Shown here: positions 30,101 through 34,816 of the stretch, piece by piece
Numbering within the stretch: position 1 is the stretch's first letter
How the letters are laid out: each line of letters starts with the position of its first letter
IMG/VR virus record: IMGVR_UViG_3300042869_000303
Coordinates: 1-58,215 of that record
DNA: 58,215 nucleotides
Source of the DNA: a virus
Direction: 5' to 3' (one strand)
Position numbers and translations under genes: made by a program
Notes under the pieces: generated by a model
The model's input: the letters and a program-made list of their open reading frames with translations, nothing else
The model's database searches: none
Told to the model about the DNA's origin: nothing

Positions 30101-31352
30101 TTCTCATGTTGTAAATGAACAAGCCGGTAATTACGCTCAGAGAATGGTTGACAGACAACAAAATATTTCTGATGCAGACCAAGCCGGAAAGTTATTTGCA
30201 GACAAGAATGATATTAAACAAGTGTTTATAAAAATGCTTATGCCTTTTGCAAGTTTTAGAATGAACCAAGCAACAAGGTTATCCAACGACCTTTCTACTA
30301 TTGGGTATTGGAATGTATCAACAACTGAAGACAAGATAATAGCAGCAAGGTCTTTAGCAGGATTTGCAGCAGAGATGGCTACGTTTAAAGTTATTTCCGG
30401 TTACATTTCTATACTATTAGGTACATTAACAAAGATGATAATGGGTAGAGAAGAAGAAGAAGAGGAATATGAAAAAAGAAAAAAGAATATAATTAAAGGT
30501 CAATTAACAGGAACCGTTACAGATATATTTTCTCCAATTCCATTATTAGATAAGCCTATTCAGGGGCTGACATACTATAGTCTTGATAAAATTCAAGATA
30601 TGTTGAATACTCCTGAAGACTCTAAGTTTAATATTTATAATGTTAAACAAGAAGAATTTATAAGAAGCCTTGGTCTGTTTGGTATTGCTGCAGACAGGGC
30701 AAATCAATTGGCTGAAATAGTGTATCTTTCTCAAACAGGTCAGTTCAAAGATAATTACGGGAACGATAAATATATAAGCCAAAAAGATCAATCTTTTATG
30801 GCTAAACTTATTGGTCCGTCAGTATTATCAAATTTTGGTCTTGCACCTTCTGAAGTTAGTAGCGTTATCAGGATGGCAATAAATGATGCTAAAAAGAAAT
30901 CATCATCAAAAGTGGGAGGAAAATCTGAAGAAGATTTATTGCTAGACAAAAAGGATAAAGAGGCTACGGCAGAAAATAAAATAAAGAAAGAGGAGAAAAC
31001 ACAGAAAAAAATAAAAGCATTAGAACAAATAAAAAAAGAGTTAATAAATTCTGACGAAAGTATAACGAATGAGATACAAAGACAGATAGACGAACTATCG
31101 ATGTCTCCTGAGCAGAAGAAGGCGTATGATGAGGATGAGAAAAATAGGGAGGCAAAACGATTAAAAGAAGAAGAGTATGATGCTTTGCTTCAGGGGTATG
31201 AGAACCAAACCGAAATGAAAAATGCAGACAAGGATTTGTGGGAAAAGACATTCGGACCTGAATCTCCTTATTCAAAAGAGAACTACGCAGAAAGAATGAT
31301 TAAGCGTATGCTTGAGAAGAAGATGTACCCTAAGAAAAAAGGTTGGGATTAA
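21198..31352 (+). CDS. Giant multidomain (polyvalent-type) ejection protein, 3384 aa
   Basis: This is the largest gene of the window and the last of three ejection-type genes. Visible segments in order: two short helical repeats (1-60); a Pro/Ser/Ala linker (70-150); a short conserved phage-type segment around 330-410; a Gly/Ala-rich hydrophobic stretch (705-790) likely to meet membrane; a GNAT-like domain (about 1180-1275, EMYLYGLASENKNKGEASEL); a metallopeptidase-like HEVIH at 1503-1507; a domain with RAVHDAFGHGLEGSGF (HDAFGH at 1893-1898) and SETRGQNSWVNFG (about 1740-1985); long helices; a hydrophobic C-terminal region (about 3010-3085); and a Lys/Glu coiled coil to the end. The multidomain layout fits polyvalent proteins carried in virions and injected with DNA. 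Individual activities are untested. Its TAA shares TTAA with the opposing gene. Confidence 0.8.
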   Translation: MDEKAIDLLYKRAKSEGYTKSVDEFVVLLHNNDKAFNLMFSYAKENGYQKDENSFAELVGKKKSAAQPIPKSVFPVIPTIPTATESSAAVGSSASPKQPKPKSAFPVQPNIPSAPAASAPASPKKTGPVRSLVPISPEVGSSVSPKESKFNVEEFLKSTKQQPQKISSDNLVLPKFYDPVTDSKNIAETAKRKAENARLLNIQKIKDAQKKKEEDARIKAAAIGIVKTPEFQSKLTIVDDKLIDQDEDAVVTRMNREFGRYGFTFEKTGIGDAMIVRSFDGKHTLDVDLDPFKKSTEIEEASNLRKFLTSYAQEDFKIKDEDFLSQAYKAQNLRKVGRLNPDGTESTVKMTSFEQDGKFYAMPTLFPKDPNNYNTSPSTWDELSFDKALKVARERGELFQFKTDQEAKDFAKGSWKDVSTRDVEADKFYKSRGLDYISEKKRYDKYKELDDIIDFVEGNNEEGREGLKKTNPELFINGRLREDAEEYIKEIKNQRDALEPVVKDYGFFDDAKSEVARMDWDAKLAEREKEIVGQAIKINNEAKAIEYELDAKSIETFGIPAKDLLKYKNTDPNMQAEFDVITKEYYSVQQTQKEAATKFEVAKTYFDAKADKQINGELKENLRGFWNSTYDAYSQGLIGEQLLSFTMPGGKDVSSFADRKEAAEYIAKQYADMYNTESRAMARWRNTRGFQEGLGVIADDPAEFLSTWVATSVSQILPYGWKIIAGSTATGAGVGAAIGAPVGGVGAIPGLITGAGYGFRSGMAITNLAAEYTGAIMSAVESNGYNPMDPESLAEALGKKEIWDEGKNIGLTRGIPIAVVDMLSAGLAGRIFKPASALASRTKKIALGAAERLVIDPVAEGTGELFAQGAEIITGTGRKSIGWKEIAEETMGGLGNNTINWGMNTYKDLRDKNNIDIANSFTNIANISSESASDEKITTWVDNMLQLKKIDADVAQRINENVGLRREARELLEVGTNKNKNSEAVNRTMELLAARKELSSSQNRREIYRSKIQDINAELAIIGETKNTLPVDKAIDLSTIIGTTRQGTSQYSIDGRRFTKEQFIEKVKALPDEQLNRVVLGVKNDPETGKIIKQRYNAIQKQAAGQVPVQSETGVSQEVVEGEPQAEPQVLTKEGVQEEVDVDVESKINKMLSIDESDYDLVDEDGRPDTFEEDRLSKDQNVEITNKGATVFVKKEDNNEMYLYGLASENKNKGEASELLDKIISVADKMGYAIKLEAMAESGGLSQEELISFYKNKGFEFDGITGTRKAKAGQQGTTDVGQAGTAPTAPVRTEGSVANPALKDVKSTKRALDEMFNSRPAYALYKLVKNKFARAALKGVTFDLANANENRITAEAYHQAKKNGKNPELVKAVEELFGKQQAQESEQQTTESVLDKPIEEVSVEDIIAELNRIKNPLSSADISVAELNSDGEILDFIRRAYAVLKFLYPKATFEVYNTTKEYEAAGGRRNSRGEAMMNENGEHRILLNLEVIKEQGSAKTAFHEVIHPIVYDAFGASPEKLIPIWNELFRTMRNVKGMERVFSHVSRYPTNEIAVEGITETITQIAAGNIDLSSVPKSQANKFIELINKLFEALKIDFRINSINDFSEVSKKVKQAFETSNAESLKGIIKGGKNIDNYYKNLKNRDANPEAIEKLQKLLQEKLKIEVESGRLKQDNANKILKDNNIAAEESLTTKNKENEKVQSERTGDGAGRDIGRKITPLEGTPSVSGFNGPDEQLVAVAEKYAAENGIDLKRQSEYVEVDEERATRIADAYEQMANDPQNPKVKEAYQELIKQTMAQYQALVDAGYKFWFMDLNIPSNAEYAESPYNAMRDLRQNKTMGVFPTVDGFGTSDLDVSNNPLLEDTGLRWSVGGVDGERTIPVLANDLFRAVHDAFGHGLEGSGFRARGEENAWQAHVRLFTGPAVGAITSETRGQNSWVNFGPNGESNRTASTEDTVFADQKTGLMPDWTWTEGRAGDMKTEQEAKPTTEQIGVKELMTADTKTPTTLNKVLDLLNKAEESIDKFGKETAGVNIALPLAKVIIKAIKALVKTGITLQEAIRIVAEKNKVTEQDIIESIEILTQELNETNLPGYDRMMGEVNGIISKSQKRGVPFNTIMNNAMEYVKKSKVYENATDIQRESLVREIRKLFGKREKAAPSVSKVLGETKTKVTVDEMAALKSQIKLEARAAREAKLDLNGKRRMLSDAVRKMASTGKIPAKKVAAIINKIGKLNLDSYKSVQAFIDYAGKVFADAEYADKLSTAKSTKSEISSLSRNKEKNANLRDLAREFIKIDPSLVEDIDAYNEMASLIKESLKGSKIVGKKVNFAEIANIEKATEYIKETMNAQREALQKIASDEIQELMGVDPDDFTYEELLSLLQKDEPITKYNESIIRNLISKMFDINSSIIKSMIRTGVDAFTGDPVDFTKSQVDIITRFMDMNLDRLSAKEALQTVDALANFIQNKSTAKMESVLADYQGKVNAEAILKKGIFAVPLRKMFSKDFGRLLAEQTTNLGPLFTRLFKGVQRGGLVEEYMGVTKLTNSKALAETEANNIANDYVKQFYNKKANGEIFNTELNNIERGMASFMLRNVIGTDTEMQEEFDRRKRLIAESIDVLREGTEIEQKKAELYSKVFDKIVSESTNIQDIKDKTDVVNLDAVNFWVEQWSNKYDEMADVSLNVYNRVLGKDINYNPDKFVRLTRESGDVELSNNESAFHNNNGTIYKKESSGLMTAVKPKTLPKNTKNGEVSRYIDLSFDKNNANSMYDALVDIKTAASIRQIESFLNSSSFNKIIGTPEDAKILKERIQLYVSNIRNKNPYSSTDELSKTIRRLNKIAAIGVGQALGGVTQPLKQVIPVAINTLINAGSLDLGAVFNSSKNNFISNSGYAIANRGVESQALIDSINRIIEEAANSNGAKALRLIEEANQKWLKVFLVKPDVFIARASWLSYYEQSLKKQGIDTKGIDYDSHVVNEQAGNYAQRMVDRQQNISDADQAGKLFADKNDIKQVFIKMLMPFASFRMNQATRLSNDLSTIGYWNVSTTEDKIIAARSLAGFAAEMATFKVISGYISILLGTLTKMIMGREEEEEEYEKRKKNIIKGQLTGTVTDIFSPIPLLDKPIQGLTYYSLDKIQDMLNTPEDSKFNIYNVKQEEFIRSLGLFGIAADRANQLAEIVYLSQTGQFKDNYGNDKYISQKDQSFMAKLIGPSVLSNFGLAPSEVSSVIRMAINDAKKKSSSKVGGKSEEDLLLDKKDKEATAENKIKKEEKTQKKIKALEQIKKELINSDESITNEIQRQIDELSMSPEQKKAYDEDEKNREAKRLKEEEYDALLQGYENQTEMKNADKDLWEKTFGPESPYSKENYAERMIKRMLEKKMYPKKKGWD

Positions 31353-31765
31353 GTAAATCTAACGTACTTTAAGCTTTTCTGCTTGTCGTAGTAAGCCATC
31401 ATCTCACTATCATTAAAGGAATCATCTCTTGGGGCACGACCACCCCACTTGATGGTTCCTGCTAGCTTGTGGGTCTTGCCATAGATTATACCGTCCTCGC
31501 AGCACCATATTATTACTGAGGGAATCCTCTTGTCAATAAGCTTTACTATTTTCTTTGCAGAGATAGGTAACGGGTAAGCGTTCCTCATTGTCCTTATCCT
31601 GCCCTTCACCTCAGCGTAGGCGATAAGGTTGTTGTCCTTGTCGAATATTTTAAAGTCGACATCAAAAGGGTCAAGCTTTTGGTATGATCCTCCGAATGTT
31701 TTTACGAAAACCTCAATTGCTTTCTTCTCTCTTATGAGGTCCTGCTCTGTTTCAAAAATCATCAT
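31349..31765 (-). CDS. PD-(D/E)XK nuclease-like protein
   Basis: The 138-residue protein has a compact PD-(D/E)XK core: D35-x-D37 in LDPFDVDFKIFD, then E52-x-K54 in IAYAEVKGR, with a following alpha/beta segment (ISAKKIVKLIDK, then PSVIIWCCEDG). This fold is used by small phage nucleases of the Holliday-junction or endonuclease type. The substrate is unknown. The gene is the last of the leftward block and meets the giant rightward gene tail to tail; both TAA stops lie in one TTAA. It overlaps the next leftward gene by 14 bases. Confidence 0.65.
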   Translation of the reverse strand: MMIFETEQDLIREKKAIEVFVKTFGGSYQKLDPFDVDFKIFDKDNNLIAYAEVKGRIRTMRNAYPLPISAKKIVKLIDKRIPSVIIWCCEDGIIYGKTHKLAGTIKWGGRAPRDDSFNDSEMMAYYDKQKSLKYVRFT

Positions 31766-31946
31766 CCTTAATTGATTTAAGGGTGAACCTCAATTCCATG
31801 ACAAGCGTCCGTATAGTTACCTCTGCATCTTCAAAATCCCGGTCAACAATATTCTCGTATATTGAAGAGAGGGCTACATGATATTCTGTTAGCCTTAACA
31901 AAATTCTCATAGCCCTCTCTTGTTCAATCTTTTTATTGTCGTCCAT
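31752..31946 (-). CDS. Hypothetical helical protein, 64 aa
   Basis: The 64-residue product is acidic and all-helical (MRILLRLTEYHVALSSIYEN), with no known motif. It lies in the replication block between a small nuclease gene, which it overlaps, and the DnaA-like gene. It could be a small partner or regulator of these proteins, but nothing specific supports a function. Confidence 0.55.
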   Translation of the reverse strand: MDDNKKIEQERAMRILLRLTEYHVALSSIYENIVDRDFEDAEVTIRTLVMELRFTLKSIKDDDF

Positions 31947-31956
31947 TGTTTATGCT

Positions 31957-32472
31957 TTATGATTGCAGCTCCTTAAACATATGGTCTATCTTTTTATAGA
32001 CAAAGTCTTCTGCACCATCAGGAGTGTTCTCTTTTATTTTATCAAATATTTTCAAAAGTCTTTTGTTTGGTTCGGTAGGTTTCAACTCATTTTTGAGCTT
32101 TTCATTCTCTAAAATTAATCTTTCTACCTGACTTCTTAGCATCAAGGAGCTAAGTTTCGTGTTGTCTAAAAAACTATCCTTGTCATCCAATTTCAAAGCC
32201 TCTTGAAACATGTCCCTACAAACTATGTACTTTCTCATCAAACTATCGTCCTGAGCAAGTATGTCATCAGCCTTCTTGCAGTGATGCATTATTGTTGTGT
32301 GGTCATTATTCAAAGACTTTCCTATGCTTGAGAACGTATATCCCCTTCCTCTTAAAAGCATTCCGTATATCATTCTAGCGTCCACGGTCTCTCTTCTCCT
32401 GTTTGTTCTTGATATATCTATTCCGAATACGTTGTCTACTATATTTTTTAATAATTCCATTTCAGATTTCAT
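31957..32472 (-). CDS. DnaA domain IV-like DNA-binding protein
   Basis: Residues 28-70 (VDARMIYGMLLRGRGYTFSS, then IGKSLNNDHTTIMHHCKK) match the DnaA C-terminal DNA-binding domain, including the signature D-H-T-T-(I/V)-x-H (D57 to H63) that recognises DnaA boxes, with a helix-turn-helix before it. No AAA+ ATPase region is present: the whole protein is 171 residues, and the rest is a coiled-coil-like tail. It may bind DnaA boxes as initiator, loader or competitor of host DnaA. A second, smaller protein of this type is at 39439. Candidate DnaA boxes lie at 46604-46650. Leader TCTAAATCAAATCGACC precedes the start. Confidence 0.8.
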   Translation of the reverse strand: MKSEMELLKNIVDNVFGIDISRTNRRRETVDARMIYGMLLRGRGYTFSSIGKSLNNDHTTIMHHCKKADDILAQDDSLMRKYIVCRDMFQEALKLDDKDSFLDNTKLSSLMLRSQVERLILENEKLKNELKPTEPNKRLLKIFDKIKENTPDGAEDFVYKKIDHMFKELQS

Positions 32473-32484
32473 GGTCGATTTGAT

Positions 32485-32727
32485 TTAGATTGGTTTGTGA
32501 ATTTCTACTTTTAACCCGTGCTCTCTGAGCTCTTTGATTCTGTATTCTTGCAGCTTTGATAGCTTTCCATTCGGACCCTTGACTTCTACAAACAGGACGT
32601 TGCTGTCCCTAGGTAGAGCTAGGAGGTCAGGGATGCCGTTCTTATTCGTTGTTGTTAGCTTAATAACATAGTACCCCTGAGCCTCAAGCTCTTTTATTCT
32701 CCTTGTCTGTATCTGCTGCTCGGTCAT
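32485..32727 (-). CDS. VRR-NUC domain nuclease
   Basis: The 80-residue protein is essentially a lone VRR-NUC module: KNGIPDLLAL with D34, then VLFVEVKGPNGKLSKLQ with E48-x-K50 and Q60. Small stand-alone VRR-NUC proteins are common in phage replication blocks and belong to the PD-(D/E)XK superfamily; Holliday-junction or flap cleavage is suggested for relatives. The gene overlaps the next one by 4 bases, and is next to the DnaA-like gene. Confidence 0.85.
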   Translation of the reverse strand: MTEQQIQTRRIKELEAQGYYVIKLTTTNKNGIPDLLALPRDSNVLFVEVKGPNGKLSKLQEYRIKELREHGLKVEIHKPI

Positions 32728-33011
32728 CTTTTGGTTGATTTGCCGTTGTGCCCATTGCGTGCCCGATTTGACTTTTTATTCTCCATAACTATCTTCCCTG
32801 ACTTTGTATGACTAGCATCCATGCCGTCCTTGTTACCGTAGGTTCCGGCTGCACGGTTCGCCTTGTTGAGTTCTACTCTGTACTTCTTCATCTTCTCAGA
32901 AGCTTGATACTTCTTGTCGTACTCTAGCTTGCTTTCTTTTTGAGCCTTGGTCATCCCTAGCTTATCGTAAGATGGGTGCTTTCCGGCTAACGTGTTCCTT
33001 TTGCTTTTCAT
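32724..33011 (-). CDS. Small basic protein, possibly HNH-related
   Basis: The frame is open to 33071, but the ATG at 33011 is preferred, since a tiny upstream gene (33017-33100) occupies that stretch in another frame. The 95-residue product is Lys/Asn-rich and ends with DGMDASHTKSG and ENKKSNRARNGHNGKS, a pattern seen in degenerate HNH-type phage proteins where Asp-x-x-His and Asn-Arg-x-x-N-x-H are spaced alike. The catalytic motif is not complete enough to be sure. Overlap with the VRR-NUC gene indicates translational coupling. Confidence 0.6.
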   Translation of the reverse strand: MKSKRNTLAGKHPSYDKLGMTKAQKESKLEYDKKYQASEKMKKYRVELNKANRAAGTYGNKDGMDASHTKSGKIVMENKKSNRARNGHNGKSTKR

Positions 33012-33016
33012 GTTTA

Positions 33017-33100
33017 TTAGTTTAAAAATACGGACACTGAGCCGCATATAATAATCACAAAAATAGTCCATATAACAATGTTAATTATCTTGTACTTCAT
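33017..33100 (-). CDS. 27-residue single-membrane-segment microprotein
   Basis: The ATG at 33100 overlaps the TGA of the helicase gene (ATGA), and the frame encodes MKYKIINIVIWTIFVIIICG plus SVSVFLN before TAA. The product is a short positively charged start followed by one membrane helix. The stop is six bases before the next start codon. Stop-start coupling and a clean hydrophobic segment make a real gene likely despite the length. It resembles three other tiny membrane or lipoprotein genes of this block. Function unknown. Confidence 0.5.
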   Translation of the reverse strand: MKYKIINIVIWTIFVIIICGSVSVFLN

Positions 33101-34563
33101 ATTAAGAAATCTTTTTTAAAATGGTTAACGGTGTAGTCCTTCTTTTTTGTTACAGCCTTGTAGATGTCCTTCTCGATGCCGCCCTTGGAAAAAATCCAAA
33201 AGACCTTGTTCTCTAGCCGATCCTTTGTTGTCATCCGGTCCTTGCTCTGCCAATAGCTAGTGGCGCTGAAGTCAATGTTGTAGTAGACCAAGTAGTCAGC
33301 ATGCTTCAGTGATATTCCCTCACGACCTGAAACAATCTGCAGCGCAATATTCTTGTCAGTTTCATCGAAGACACTAAGCTCGGTGGTCAGTTGGTCCCCG
33401 AATACCTCCTTGAGAGCGTTCAGCTCCTCCTTGAACTTGTAAAAGATACCAATCTTGCAGCCGCCAAAATGCTCCTTGATAAACTCAGCCTTGCTGTAGT
33501 CTACTATCATCGAGTTTCCGCTTTCAAATTTAATTGTTCCTGAGCAAAGTTGGTGTACTTTCATCATTAATTTTACGGGCGTGTCCCCAAGGATAACCTC
33601 CTCCTTACCCTCAACAACCAAGTCCTTCTTCAACTTTGCAATCAACTTATAGGTTGACTCCTTCATCTGAACCTCCAACACCTCCTCCGTAGTCTCAGCG
33701 TTGAATCCTGCCTCCTTCTGCGTGTAGCTGATGGTATATGGCTCCATGGCTGCAAGTATCGTATCTAAGCCTCTAGTGTAGTCGTTCATCAACAGACCAT
33801 TTATTTTCTTCTGCTTGACGTTGACGTATTTATCACAGAACCGATAGAAGCTTGAGAACTCCCTGAAAGGGTTGCCCGATATGCCGTACACCTGATGGTA
33901 CATCTGCGAGTATGACTCGGGGGTTGGAGTACCTGATAACAGTATCACCATGGGCTTCAAGTTATTGACTAGCTCCCTTACAGCGTTTGCTCTGTCACTT
34001 GGCTTAGGGAACGCTCCCATGCTGTGTGCCTCATCACAAATTATAAGGTCCCAAACCATATTGCTTGATACAATGTGCAGGCTTTCGTAGTTAATAACCA
34101 CTAGGTCAAAGGATGGGTTTAGCATTTTATAGTCAGCATGTATTGAGCCTATTGCCTTCTTCTTTGTTATGAACAGCACACGCTTGGCACCTACTACTTC
34201 AGCCATGGACAGCGATGTAAGGGTCTTGCCTGTACGTACCTCCATGGCTAGGTAGACGAACCCGTGCTTCTTAAGGATGGCGACACCCTTGCTTACGATA
34301 TCCTTTTGGTAGTCCCTTAGGACAACTTTCACTTCAGGCTCCGCTTCAAACAGCTCCTTGTAGTACTTGCAGCTCCTTACAACCTTATCAACAATCACAG
34401 GGTCTGACTTGTACTTGAGTATGTTCCTTATCTCAGCATTCTTTCCACGTCCAACGGTTACACTCTTTGATGACGTAACAACATCCTTTAGCATCACGCA
34501 CTGCAGCCACATCATCTCGTTTGAGTAGCCCAATATTCTTTCGATGTGTTCGTTTGGTGTCAT
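33097..34563 (-). CDS. SF2/SNF2-like DEAH-box helicase
   Basis: The 488-residue protein has the helicase motifs: Walker A MEVRTGKT (about 107-114), motif Ia-like VLFITKKKA, DEAH at 177-180 (LIICDEAHSMG), motif III-like LLSGTPTP (about 210-217), and a C-terminal lobe with GIFYKFKEELNAL, then VSGREGISLKHADYLVYYNI and SKDRMTTKD (motifs V and VI). This order fits SNF2-like or phage SF2 helicases acting on duplex or forked DNA in replication or recombination. It is coupled to the 83-residue upstream gene by a 4-base overlap. Confidence 0.88.
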   Translation of the reverse strand: MTPNEHIERILGYSNEMMWLQCVMLKDVVTSSKSVTVGRGKNAEIRNILKYKSDPVIVDKVVRSCKYYKELFEAEPEVKVVLRDYQKDIVSKGVAILKKHGFVYLAMEVRTGKTLTSLSMAEVVGAKRVLFITKKKAIGSIHADYKMLNPSFDLVVINYESLHIVSSNMVWDLIICDEAHSMGAFPKPSDRANAVRELVNNLKPMVILLSGTPTPESYSQMYHQVYGISGNPFREFSSFYRFCDKYVNVKQKKINGLLMNDYTRGLDTILAAMEPYTISYTQKEAGFNAETTEEVLEVQMKESTYKLIAKLKKDLVVEGKEEVILGDTPVKLMMKVHQLCSGTIKFESGNSMIVDYSKAEFIKEHFGGCKIGIFYKFKEELNALKEVFGDQLTTELSVFDETDKNIALQIVSGREGISLKHADYLVYYNIDFSATSYWQSKDRMTTKDRLENKVFWIFSKGGIEKDIYKAVTKKKDYTVNHFKKDFLI

Positions 34564-34811
34564 AATTTTTCTATTTCTTTTTTAACTTCTTGCCAATATT
34601 TTTTATATTCTATTTGAGAATCTGTTATAGCAGGTCTTGAATTTATTATCTCATCAACTGCTATTAATGCACATTGTTTACATTCATACCAACTGAATGA
34701 TTGTGCTGCATTGTTTAATCCAAAAGAATAGTATTTTCTTACTAATTCTTCTGCTTCTTTTTTTGGTGTCACAAATATTTTAATATCTGTGACGCCTTTT
34801 ATTCTTTCCAT
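34560..34811 (-). CDS. Hypothetical protein, 83 aa
   Basis: The 83-residue helical product has no known motif. It contains RKYYSFGLNNAAQSFSWYEC and KQCALIAVDEIINS, a pattern I have seen as a small conserved protein in Bacteroidota phages, without known function. It is sandwiched between primase-helicase (5 bases away) and helicase genes (4-base overlap), implying co-translation with the replication machinery. Its AT-rich codon use differs from the more GC-ending codons of both neighbours, suggesting a separate origin. Confidence 0.6.
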   Translation of the reverse strand: MERIKGVTDIKIFVTPKKEAEELVRKYYSFGLNNAAQSFSWYECKQCALIAVDEIINSRPAITDSQIEYKKYWQEVKKEIEKL

Positions 34812-34816
34812 AGTTT

